Source: Nitrospira sp. (GTDB taxonomy: Bacteria > Nitrospirota > Nitrospiria > Nitrospirales > Nitrospiraceae). From it: 35,042 nt of DNA. The stretch is from assembly GCA_005116815.1 (NCBI GenBank), contig SWDR01000017.1, positions 1-35,042 on the forward strand, given 5' to 3'. Below the pieces are notes generated by a model, which saw only the letters and a program-made list of their open reading frames with translations, was not told the origin of the DNA and searched no databases. Position 1 is the first letter of the stretch; each line of letters begins with the position of its first letter. The translations under genes and the position numbers were made by a program. Below, one piece after another: positions 16,032 to 23,372 of the stretch.

Positions 16032-17074
16032 GTGCCGGGAGGTGAAGGTATGGTATCGCGAGCCATATTCGTCCTTCTCAGTGCCTTGGCCGGGATGGTG
16101 TTGTTTCTGAGAGCCGAGCCGGCCAATGAGTCCTATTGGTTGTACGGAGTCGGCATCGGAGTTCTCACGGGAGGGCTCATCGTTGCCGGAGAGTATGCGT
16201 TACGCAACCTGTCATTCGGCATTATTGTGGGAGGAACAGGCGGTTTAGCCGTCGGGCTCTTGCTTACCGGGTTGGTCGAATGGGTTGGTGGTGAAATCTT
16301 CGATGTCCAAACCTTCCTGTTTCATATCGGCGGGCTGGTGTTTCTTCTCGGGCTGCCCTATTTAGGGCTCGTGCTCGGCGCGCGGTTCGGGAAGGAGAAG
16401 TTCCCAGCTCAGAACAGAAGTTCTTCGAATTATCTGGTTCGACCGTCTGTCCCAAAGTGCTGGATACCAGCGTGATTATCGATGGGCGGGCGGCGGACCT
16501 CTGTGAAACCGGATTTCTTGAAGGTACCTTTCTCGTGCCGCATTTCATCCTGGACGAACTCCAGCACATTGCCGACTCGTCCGATTCGCTGAAGCGCGCT
16601 CGTGGGCGGCGCGGACTCGATATCCTCAACAAGATTCAAAAGATGGTCGGCGTCGATGTCCGGATCATCGACGAGGATTTTCCTCATATTAAAGAAGTCG
16701 ATGCCAAGTTGGTCGTGCTGGCAAAAAAGATGAATGCGAAAATCATCACCAATGATTTGAATTTGAATAAAGTGGCGGAGTTGCAAGGGGTGCGTGTGCT
16801 GAATATCAACGAGCTCTGCAACGCACTCCGTCCTGCCGTCTTGCCCGGAGAGACTATCCGGGTGTTTGTGTTGAAGGAAGGAAAGGAAGCCGGCCAGGGA
16901 GTGGCCTATCTGGACGACGGCACGATGATCGTCGTCGATAATGCTAGGCGCTCGATTGGACGGAATGTGGATGTCGTCGTGACCAGCGTGCTGCAAACCA
17001 CGGCTGGGCGGATGATCTTTACTCGCCTAAAGGAAGACACCGAGCGAGAGGAGTTACAAGTCGCTCGTGGATAA
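16032..17074 (+). pseudogene. Membrane-anchored PIN/TRAM-domain protein, split by a frameshift
   Basis: Homologue of the four-helix PIN/TRAM (YacL-like) proteins, normally one chain of about 350 aa. The first frame (16032-16475) gives 147 residues with about four membrane helices and ends in a short junk tail. The second (best start 16457) gives the PIN nuclease domain: [12 protein letters not shown] at FILDELQ, RRGLDIL and TNDLNL supply the four acidic residues, then a TRAM domain ([37 protein letters not shown]). The second frame is open and protein-like upstream to about 16398, but its join to the first needs a one-base shift between about 16398 and 16456. Either a real indel, a sequencing error, or two separate chains. 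The 3' end overlaps ispD. Confidence 0.75.
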
Positions 17075-17786
17075 ACGCGTTGTGGCGGTCGTTCCTGCAG
17101 CCGGCAAAGGGCTGCGGATGGGTGGCGCCGTTCCCAAGCAGTTTCTTTCCTTGGGCGGTGAGCCCATCGTGGTGCATTCCCTTCGGGCGCTCCAATCTGC
17201 TGCCTGTATCCACGACATTATTCTCGCCGTGCCGTCAGCCGATCTCGACTATTGCCGCAACGATCTCGTGGTCCGGTACGGATTCTCAAAGGTCACCAAG
17301 GTCGTGCCGGGTGGCAAGGAGCGCCAGGACTCGGTTCGGCTTGGGTTGGAGCAGGTGCCTGAAGAGACGGAGATCGTGCTCGTGCATGATGCGGTTCGTC
17401 CGTTTGTCACGGTGGCAATGATCGAGGACGTCGTGGCGGCAGCCCGTCAACATGGGGGGGCCATTATTGCGCTTCCCATGCGGGATACGGTCAAGCAAGT
17501 TGGGGCCGACCGTCTCATTCAGCGAACGGTTGATCGGCAACCCCTCTGGCTGGCTCAGACGCCGCAGGCCTTTCGAATGGATTGGCTGCGGGAGGCGCAC
17601 CGAAAGGCCAAGGTGGAAGGGGTGACAGCCACCGACGACGCATTTCTGTTCGAGTGGATGGGCCACCCGGTGGTGATCGTCGAGGGAAGTGGGGAAAACA
17701 TCAAAGTGACGAGGCCGGAAGACTTGGTGATTGGCGAAGCCATTCTCGCGTCCCGAGCTGCTGTGCGATCTGGAGGACTGGCATGA
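17067..17786 (+). CDS. ispD: 2-C-methyl-D-erythritol 4-phosphate cytidylyltransferase
   Basis: Third step of the MEP isoprenoid pathway: transfers CMP to 2-C-methyl-D-erythritol 4-phosphate. 239 aa, normal length. The nucleotide-binding motif [17 protein letters not shown] is at about 9-25, followed by [10 protein letters not shown] and VHDAVRPFV (metal and nucleotide contact), and [19 protein letters not shown] near the C-terminus. The GTG start at 17067 overlaps the end of the PIN/TRAM frame by eight bases. Its stop overlaps the ispF start as ATGA, so translation of the two MEP-pathway genes is coupled. Confidence 0.95.
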   Translation: MDKRVVAVVPAAGKGLRMGGAVPKQFLSLGGEPIVVHSLRALQSAACIHDIILAVPSADLDYCRNDLVVRYGFSKVTKVVPGGKERQDSVRLGLEQVPEETEIVLVHDAVRPFVTVAMIEDVVAAARQHGGAIIALPMRDTVKQVGADRLIQRTVDRQPLWLAQTPQAFRMDWLREAHRKAKVEGVTATDDAFLFEWMGHPVVIVEGSGENIKVTRPEDLVIGEAILASRAAVRSGGLA

Positions 17787-18265
17787 CGAAGATTCGTGTG
17801 GGGTGCGGGTACGATGTGCACCCGCTTGGTGCAGGGCGAAAGTTAATTTTGGGCGGGGTCGAAGTCCCACATTCGAAAGGTTTGTTGGGACATTCCGATT
17901 CCGACGTGCTTGTGCATGCGGTCTGCGATGCCCTGCTCGGCGCGATGGGGGAAGGCGATCTGGGCCGGCATTACCCGAGTTCCGATCAGAAGTACAAGGG
18001 GATCTCCAGCCTGAAGCTGCTTGAAGATGTGATGGGGAAGCTGGCGAAAAAGGGGTACCGGGTCGTGAATGTCGATACGATCATTGTGGCACAGGCTCCC
18101 CGGTTGAGCGCGTTTCTGGCTGCCATGCAACAGCAGATGGCGCATGTCATGGGGATTGAGCCCGATCTGGTGAACGTCAAAGTGAAAAGCGGCGAAGGGC
18201 TCGATGCCGTGGGGCGCGAGGAGGGCATGCAGGCCCATGCCGTCTGTTTGATTGAGGCCTTGTGA
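17783..18265 (+). CDS. ispF: 2-C-methyl-D-erythritol 2,4-cyclodiphosphate synthase
   Basis: Fifth step of the MEP pathway: cyclises CDP-methylerythritol 2-phosphate with release of CMP. 160 aa, normal length. Metal ligands Asp11 and His13 lie in CGYDVHPL, followed by GHSDSDVLVHAVCDALLGA, and the C-terminal signature SGEGLDAVGREEGMQAHAV is intact. The start at 17783 has GGAGG upstream and forms ATGA with the ispD stop; a longer frame from 17582 is only the shifted reading of ispD. Active as a trimer in the cytoplasm. Confidence 0.96.
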   Translation: MTKIRVGCGYDVHPLGAGRKLILGGVEVPHSKGLLGHSDSDVLVHAVCDALLGAMGEGDLGRHYPSSDQKYKGISSLKLLEDVMGKLAKKGYRVVNVDTIIVAQAPRLSAFLAAMQQQMAHVMGIEPDLVNVKVKSGEGLDAVGREEGMQAHAVCLIEAL

Positions 18266-18286
18266 TCGTCGTAGGATAGACGCACT

Positions 18287-18937
18287 ATGCTGAAAGACAT
18301 TCGACAGGACCTGCAAGCCGTATTCGATCGGGACCCTGCGGCCACGAGCCGTCTTGAGGTCATTTTTACCTATGCCGGATTTCATGCCCTCCTCATCTTT
18401 CGCATCGCTCATTGGTTGAAGCTTCACGGCGTGCCATTTGTTCCGCGAGCCTTGTCGCAGTTGGCTCGTTGGCTCACCGGCATTGAAATTCACCCCTCGG
18501 CCAAGATCGGTACCGGGTTTTTCATCGATCATGGGATGGGTGTCGTGATCGGCGAGACGGCTGAGGTCGGAGACTACGTGACCCTGTTTCAGGGCGTGAC
18601 ACTCGGTGGAACGGGCAAGGAGCGTGGGAAGCGACATCCGACGGTGGGGAATCATGTCGTCGTCGGAGCCGGGGCCAAGATTCTCGGTGGGATTACGATC
18701 GGCGACAATGTGAAGATCGGCGCCAACTCGGTTGTGCTGAAAAACGTCGCGGCGAATTCTACTGTTATTGGTGTGCCGGCCCGTGTGATTAAAACGCAAG
18801 GCGAGCGGTTACCCGATGCCACTATGGACCACATCAACCTCCCTGACCCCATCAGCGATCGCCTCTTAGCACTCGAGCAAGAGCTGATCGACCTTCGCGC
18901 GAAGTTAGAGAATCAAGAATCCCCCCGCCTGTTCTAA
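18287..18937 (+). CDS. cysE: Serine O-acetyltransferase
   Basis: Makes O-acetylserine from serine and acetyl-CoA, the first step of cysteine synthesis. 216 aa with an N-terminal helical part (1-65, [18 protein letters not shown]) and a left-handed beta-helix of hexapeptide repeats (65-165) including [23 protein letters not shown] and [21 protein letters not shown] with the catalytic His residues. The short C-terminal tail suggests the single-helix-type enzyme. About 20 nt after ispF. The TAA stop is where the single repeat arm at 18937 begins. Confidence 0.93.
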   Translation: MLKDIRQDLQAVFDRDPAATSRLEVIFTYAGFHALLIFRIAHWLKLHGVPFVPRALSQLARWLTGIEIHPSAKIGTGFFIDHGMGVVIGETAEVGDYVTLFQGVTLGGTGKERGKRHPTVGNHVVVGAGAKILGGITIGDNVKIGANSVVLKNVAANSTVIGVPARVIKTQGERLPDATMDHINLPDPISDRLLALEQELIDLRAKLENQESPRLF

Positions 18938-18962
18938 CAGGATGCTGAAACAGTCCGCCAGC
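18937..18962 (+). repeat. Single arm of the palindromic repeat (ACAGGATGCTG...CCGCCAGC)
   Basis: Matches the left arm of the element at 11226-11418 in most of 26 bases, including the exact 10-base tip. It begins in the stop codon of cysE and, on the other strand, forms part of the abnormal C-terminal tail of the truncated DabB/NuoL-like frame. Confidence 0.7.
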
Positions 18963-18974
18963 AGGGAAACGCTG

Positions 18975-18994
18975 AACGGTGAGTGATGAGCGAT
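18975..18994. repeat. Degenerate 7-bp-period TGA repeat at the truncated end of the DabB/NuoL-like copy
   Basis: TGA recurs at seven-base spacing (GTGAGTG, ATGAGCG, ATGAAGA). This short array lies just where homology of the truncated frame to its full-length paralogue ends, next to the repeat arm at 18937. Confidence 0.5.
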
Positions 18995-19663
18995 GAAGAG
19001 CGAGAACGTGATCGGCCTCTCAGTGGCCCGCGCGAAGAGTTCTTGAAATTCCAGCGTGCCGTAGACGCCATACGCCAGGACGATTCCAGACAGAAAGGCG
19101 GCATCGGCGACGCGTAACAGCGTAAAGGTGTTGAAGGCTCCCTTGAGTGTTGCCGCATGTTCATGATTGTGTGCGAGGAGATAGAGCAGATAGCTCAAGA
19201 TTTGCCAAAAGAGAAATAGCATCATCAGATTGGCGCTGGAGACCATGCAGATCAGCACAAAATCCGTGAAGCAGATCAGGGCCAGATACCGGCGCATATG
19301 GCGATCCTGATACATGTAGCTGGTCGAGTAGACAAAGATCAGGGTGCTCACGCCCGAGATCAACGTCATCATAATGGCGCTCAGCCGATCGATGTAGAAA
19401 CCGATCGGGAAAAGGAGCGAGGCAACCGACCCCGGGTCGTAGAATCGAATGGAAATGGGCCCCTGCACGGCGACGACGTAGAGTGTCCCGATGGCGCCAC
19501 AACAAGCCGCTCCGATCGGATAGGCGGCGATCTTCGCACGAAGGCCGCGCGTGTCGTCGGGACCGATCAATACGATCAGCGCAGCCGCGAGCAATAACAA
19601 AGGGATGAGAAGTACGAACGACACGGGCACTCCATGAACCGGAACGTGAGAATCTCTATTCAC

Positions 19664-19842
19664 TCTTCGCGCTGACCCGGTATCGGGCGGTCACAGACCG
19701 CTTCAGAGGCCCTCGCGGAGTCCATCATTAGTATGTTGTCTAGCCTATCGTCAAGCACTGAGTCGGTTCGAATCCTCCTCGGCGGACCTGTCGTCTTTCG
19801 AGTGCGTTCTTCCTACGGTGCACCCTCCGGGAATCGAAAGCT
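19664..19842. other. Intergenic stretch between the two DabB/NuoL-like genes
   Basis: No gene, RNA or clear hairpin is seen. It contains a T-loop-like word (GGTTCGAATCC, 19765-19775) that does not fold into a tRNA. Confidence 0.4.
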
Positions 19843-21531
19843 TTATCGTTCTGTGCGGTTGTCGAGACGACGAGCGGTCTGTGCGATGGCCTGGCCGAAT
19901 TGATCGTAGAGCTCGTCCACGTACAGCCGGTTCATGAACAGGACGTAGAGTCGGATCCGCAAGCCTTCGACCCAGGCCGGCATCCAGACGGTTCGGCCAT
20001 GGGCGCGCAGATAGAGATAACACCAGCTGAGGACGGTCATGACCGTGGATACCAAGATGATGAGGTCAAAGAGCCAGCTGGGAAGAGCGGCGGCCTTGAA
20101 ATACGACGCGACCTCGATCGGGTCAGGATACAAGAAGGCCGTAAAGGACTCGACGGCGAAGAGATACATGAACACCACAAACAGGAGAGTACATAACATC
20201 GCGGCCGACACTTCCCAGGAGGGCACCGCGCGCAGGTGGGTGAGCGTCAGAATGGCTTGTGACGACGTGATCCAAATGAAAAAGAGAAAAATCACGGTGC
20301 CTTGGGATTCCAGCAAGGGAATGCGTAGTACGCCGTGGGTGACCAATAAGATTAGCAGGGGAATCATCAAGGTCGTCGCGAATCCAGTCGACCAGGTGAG
20401 GGGGGAAAGCGCCTGGTCCTCTTCCAGCCGGTCGGCATGCGGGAAATGTGCTTCCTGTCGGGCTTTGTGGATCACGTTGCCGCTGTTCAGGAACATCGTG
20501 GCCTTGAAAAGCCCGTGGGCGATCAGGTGAAAGACTGCGAGTGAAAATGCGCCGAGGCCGCATTCCATGATCATGTAGCCCATCTGACCGACTGTCGAGA
20601 AGCCGAGGGTCTTTTTGATGTCGTTCTGCGCCAGCATCATGGTGGCGCCCAGCAGGGCGGTCAGCGTTCCCACCACGAAGGCCACATGCAACGTCGTCGA
20701 ACTCAGTCCGAATAATGGGGCCAAGCGGTTGATCAGAAATCCTCCGGCATTGATGATGCCGGCATGGAGCAAGGCCGTCGCGGGCGTCGGGGCATAGAGA
20801 TAGTGGGGGAGCCAGATGTGGAACGGGAACTGCGCGGACTTGCTCATCCCGCCGATGAACAAGAGCAGTGTCACCGCCGTGGCGCCGCTGATATCCAGTC
20901 CCGGCAGCAGGGAGAACGTCACAGACGACTCGGCCGCTTTGGCAAACAGCGCCGGAAACTCCAGGGTTCCGTAGAGCGCATAGGCGAGGACGATCCCGGC
21001 AAGAAACGTCACGTCGCCGACTCGAAGCAGTGTGAACGTCTTGAACGCGCCCTCCAGCGTTCCCGCATGGGTATGGTTATGGGCCAGGAGATAGAGCAGA
21101 AAACTCAAGAGCTGCCAGAACAGAAACAACATCATGAGATTGGCACTGGAGACCAGGCAGAGCAGGACGAAGAGCGCCAGACCGATGAGGGTTAGGTACC
21201 GCGGTTCGTGCGGATCCTGGTACATGTGGTCGATGGAATAGGCGTAGATGACTGTCCCGACTCCCGAGATCAGCACCATCATGACGGCGCTGAGCCGGTC
21301 GATGTAGAAACCGATCGGAAAGGTGAGCGAAGCCGTCGAGGCAGGGTCGTAAAAGCGCAGGCTGATCGGTCCCTGGGTCGCCACGAGGTAGAGGGTGGCG
21401 ACCGCGCCACAAAACGCCGCGCCAATCGGAAAAATGGCGAGCTGTGTCCGTGCACGACGCGACGCGTCATCGCCCATGGCGACAATCAGCGCCGTCAGGA
21501 GGGGAAGCAGCGGGATCAGTAAGGCATACAC
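19843..21531 (-). CDS. DabB/NuoL-like membrane proton-channel subunit (proton_antipo_M family)
   Basis: Polytopic membrane protein of about 562 aa, shorter than NuoL and without its long C-terminal arm. It has the core motif GGMSKSAQFPFHIWLPHYLYAPTPATALLHAGIINAGGFLINR, with the conserved Lys near residue 230 and the ALLHAG histidine. The HAGIINAGGFL form resembles the DabB/NDH-like subunits that work with a DUF2309 protein (DabA) in bicarbonate uptake more than true NuoL. The NuoL TM5 Glu position reads Gln (FWQ), as in the truncated copy. Possible starts are GTG 21537 or 21531; the latter has GAGG five bases upstream. No DabA lies in the window. Neighbours are DUF2294 genes and a carbonic anhydrase. 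MnhA/Mrp-type use is the main alternative. Confidence 0.78.
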   Translation of the reverse strand: MYALLIPLLPLLTALIVAMGDDASRRARTQLAIFPIGAAFCGAVATLYLVATQGPISLRFYDPASTASLTFPIGFYIDRLSAVMMVLISGVGTVIYAYSIDHMYQDPHEPRYLTLIGLALFVLLCLVSSANLMMLFLFWQLLSFLLYLLAHNHTHAGTLEGAFKTFTLLRVGDVTFLAGIVLAYALYGTLEFPALFAKAAESSVTFSLLPGLDISGATAVTLLLFIGGMSKSAQFPFHIWLPHYLYAPTPATALLHAGIINAGGFLINRLAPLFGLSSTTLHVAFVVGTLTALLGATMMLAQNDIKKTLGFSTVGQMGYMIMECGLGAFSLAVFHLIAHGLFKATMFLNSGNVIHKARQEAHFPHADRLEEDQALSPLTWSTGFATTLMIPLLILLVTHGVLRIPLLESQGTVIFLFFIWITSSQAILTLTHLRAVPSWEVSAAMLCTLLFVVFMYLFAVESFTAFLYPDPIEVASYFKAAALPSWLFDLIILVSTVMTVLSWCYLYLRAHGRTVWMPAWVEGLRIRLYVLFMNRLYVDELYDQFGQAIAQTARRLDNRTER

Positions 21532-21559
21532 AGGCACCTCATGGGCTCAGAGAACACAA

Positions 21560-21607
21560 AAGCCAACCGCGCACCTCGACGAACTGTCGACGCCGCACGG
21601 TTGGCTT
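21560..21607. promoter_or_regulatory. Stem-loop in the leader of the DabB/NuoL-like gene
   Basis: Arms AAGCCAACCGCGC and GCACGGTTGGCTT pair over 13 bases with one mismatch around a 22-base loop that contains TCGACGAACTGTCGA, itself partly palindromic. It may be a leader-RNA control element or a bidirectional terminator. Confidence 0.45.
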
Positions 21608-21845
21608 GTACTGCGTCCGACCCGAAACGAGCCGGTCACCCTACCGCCTCTGTCGTATCCAACGCGATGGTTCCGCCTATTCCCAGGTCAACGTGGTCCA
21701 CAGGGAACGCCATCGGACGCATTCATGCCTCTTTATCCGGTATCTGTCCCCGGGGAGTCAAGGCATCGGGTACATTGCCCTGGGTGGCCTAGGCCTTCGG
21801 ACCCAGGCATCATGCCGTTCGGCCCAACGAGGCGCGGATTTGTCC

Positions 21846-21875
21846 TTGTGACCTCCACCGGGGGACTTCTATACT
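21846..21875 (+). promoter_or_regulatory. Possible sigma-70 promoter for the DUF2294-carbonic anhydrase run
   Basis: TTGTGA (21846-21851) and TATACT (21870-21875) with 18 bases between, ending 33 bases before the ATG at 21909. A consensus-like match only. Confidence 0.35.
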
Positions 21876-21908
21876 TGGCTGTGACAAACTGATCGGAAGG
21901 GTCGTGTG

Positions 21909-22280
21909 ATGAACAGAGGACTGACCAAAGGTGAAATCGAATCGGCGATTCGTAACGCCATTATCAAGTTCGAACAGGAATTTATGGGACGGGGCCCGGA
22001 GGATGTGCGGGCGTTCGTCGTGCGGGATCTCGTCGTCGTTCGCCTCAAAGGCGTGCTCACGCCGGCCGAGCGACAATTGGCCAAGACCGCCGAAGGTGTG
22101 GAGATGGTTAAACGAATCCGGCAAACCCTCATTGCCCAGGGCCGCGATCAGCTCTTCGAACAGGTGGGCAACATCACGGGGGCCAGGGTGCTGGCCATCT
22201 TTACCGATATCAATGCCCAGATCGGCGAGAAAGTCTTCGTGTTCACGGTGGATCGGGATCTGGAAAACCTTAGCCGGTAA
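21909..22280 (+). CDS. DUF2294 protein, copy 1
   Basis: A 123-aa protein of the DUF2294 family: SAIRNAIIKFEQEFMGRGPEDVRAFVVRDLVVVRLKGVLTPAERQLAK is the typical core, and the end DINAQIGEKVFVFTVDRDL completes it. Function is unknown; it is soluble with no signal or membrane segment. Start at ATG 21909, preceded by GGAAGG at a good distance. A GTG at 21906 is in frame but weaker. A close paralogue follows immediately, so the pair is a tandem duplication. Its placement before carbonic anhydrase and beside a DabB-like gene suggests a regulatory or accessory part in inorganic-carbon handling (inference). Confidence 0.87.
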   Translation: MNRGLTKGEIESAIRNAIIKFEQEFMGRGPEDVRAFVVRDLVVVRLKGVLTPAERQLAKTAEGVEMVKRIRQTLIAQGRDQLFEQVGNITGARVLAIFTDINAQIGEKVFVFTVDRDLENLSR

Positions 22281-22346
22281 ATCTCCCCGAGGGCGAACGG
22301 AAATCCCCATCCGGGCGATCGTGGGTCGATCAGAAGAGGGCACGCC

Positions 22347-22691
22347 GTGGAAAACGCGATTCGCAACGCCGTCATCAAGTTCGAGCAGGAGTTCATGGGA
22401 CGCGGCCCCGATGAGGTGCGCGCATTCATCGTGCGTGATCTAGTCGTGGTCCGGCTCAAGGGGGTGCTGACGCCGGCCGAACGTCAGCTGGCCAAGACGG
22501 TGGAAGGCATCGACATGGTGAAGCGATTGCGGCAGAATTTGATCGCGCAGGGCCGCGACAAACTGTGCGAGCAAGTGAGCGAGATCACCGGCGCCAAAAC
22601 GCTCGCGCTCTTTACCGACATTGACGTCCAGCTCAGTGAACGGGTGTTCGTGTTCACGCTCGACCGCGAGATCCAGAACGGAAGCCAATAG
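22347..22691 (+). CDS. DUF2294 protein, copy 2
   Basis: A 114-aa paralogue of the preceding protein, similar along its whole length (for example FEQEFMGRGPDEVRAFIVRDLVVVRLKGVLTPAERQLAK and DIDVQLSERVFVFTLDREIQ) but lacking the first nine residues. The GTG at 22347 is used as start because no in-frame ATG lies upstream; a GAGG site precedes it by seven bases. It ends 15 bases before the carbonic anhydrase gene, so they are likely translated from one message. Unknown function. Confidence 0.85.
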   Translation: MENAIRNAVIKFEQEFMGRGPDEVRAFIVRDLVVVRLKGVLTPAERQLAKTVEGIDMVKRLRQNLIAQGRDKLCEQVSEITGAKTLALFTDIDVQLSERVFVFTLDREIQNGSQ

Positions 22692-22706
22692 AGGGGCACC
22701 CGCACG

Positions 22707-23354
22707 ATGGAAAAACTCGTCAAAGGTTTTCTCAAGTTTCGGACTGAAGTGTTCGAGAAGAAGAAAGCGCTGTTCACGAGACTTTCCGGCAATCAGTCTC
22801 CCCGGGCGCTTTTCATTACCTGTTCCGATTCGCGAGTGGACCCCACCCTCCTCACACAGACCGATCCCGGCGAGCTCTTCATTCTCAGGAACGCCGGCAA
22901 CATGGTGCCGCCATACGGCTCCATGCAAGGCGGCAGCACGGCCACCATCGAATATGCGATGGCGGTCTTGAAGGTTCCCCACATCATCGTCTGCGGCCAT
23001 ACCGATTGCGGCGTGATGAAGGCCCTGCTGAATCCCGAAGAGGTCCATGACTTGCCCGCAGTCAGGGAATGGGTCGGGCAGGCGGAAACCACTCGCCGCT
23101 TGATGCGCGAGCATTATACCGATCTGGAGGGCGACGATCGTCTGGTCAAGACGACGCAAGAAAACGTCCGGTCCCAGCTCGACCATCTGCGTACCCATCC
23201 GTCCGTCGCCCTGCTTCTGCGCCAGAAGAAGGTGGATCTCCATGGGTGGGTCTATTCCATCTCGACCGGCGACGTATGGGTCTATGACTTCGACTCCGAA
23301 CAATTCACCTCGCTTCTCGATGACGCAGCGCCTCGCTTGAAAACATCGAGCTAG
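22707..23354 (+). CDS. Beta-class carbonic anhydrase
   Basis: Interconverts CO2 and bicarbonate. 215 aa, normal for bacterial beta-class enzymes. Zinc ligands are Cys39 (TCSDSR, with the Asp41/Arg43 dyad), His98 and Cys101 (GHTDCG). NAGNMVPPYG and GSTATIEYA are the conserved structural segments. No signal peptide, so cytoplasmic. A DabB-type transporter would supply CO2 or bicarbonate on the inside. It begins 15 bases after the second DUF2294 gene and ends 18 bases before selO. Confidence 0.96.
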   Translation: MEKLVKGFLKFRTEVFEKKKALFTRLSGNQSPRALFITCSDSRVDPTLLTQTDPGELFILRNAGNMVPPYGSMQGGSTATIEYAMAVLKVPHIIVCGHTDCGVMKALLNPEEVHDLPAVREWVGQAETTRRLMREHYTDLEGDDRLVKTTQENVRSQLDHLRTHPSVALLLRQKKVDLHGWVYSISTGDVWVYDFDSEQFTSLLDDAAPRLKTSS

Positions 23355-23372
23355 TCCTGCCATGCTCCATCC

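Larger units (their letters stand above)
18905..19624 (-). pseudogene. Truncated DabB/NuoL-like proton-channel subunit
   Basis: Paralogue of the full-length gene at 19843-21531. Its first about 208 residues follow the other copy: LLIPLLLLAAALIVLI, GPISIRFYDPGSVASLLFPIGFYIDRLSA, SSANLMMLFLFWQILSYLLYLLAHNH. Homology stops after ERPITFSLF, and the remaining about 30 residues are translated from a 7-bp repeat and a palindromic repeat arm. The antiporter core with the key Lys and His residues is lost, so it cannot be an active channel. The start at the GTG 19624 is inferred because both copies share a GGAG/GAGG-plus-five-bases-plus-GTG pattern; the frame itself opens upstream at 19663. Confidence 0.75.
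21538..21908. other. 371-bp intergenic stretch between the DabB/NuoL-like gene and the DUF2294 genes
   Basis: Divergent control region. It holds a 13-bp hairpin near the DabB-like start (arms 21560-21572 and 21595-21607, one mismatch), a second hairpin (7-bp arms 21779-21785 and 21801-21807) and a promoter-like pair before the DUF2294 gene. Open frames here look non-coding. Confidence 0.5.

Noticed and set aside
16398-16456. Programmed ribosomal frameshift in the PIN/TRAM gene
   Set aside because: No slippery heptamer and no strong downstream structure are seen; an indel or sequencing error is simpler.
17582-17782. N-terminal extension of IspF
   Set aside because: It is the shifted reading of ispD; IspF of normal length starts at 17783 with a strong ribosome site and ATGA coupling.
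19765-19775. tRNA T-loop word GGTTCGAATCC
   Set aside because: The flanking bases do not form a T-stem and no D-arm, anticodon arm or matching acceptor stem could be found upstream, so a tRNA gene or intact att site is not supported.
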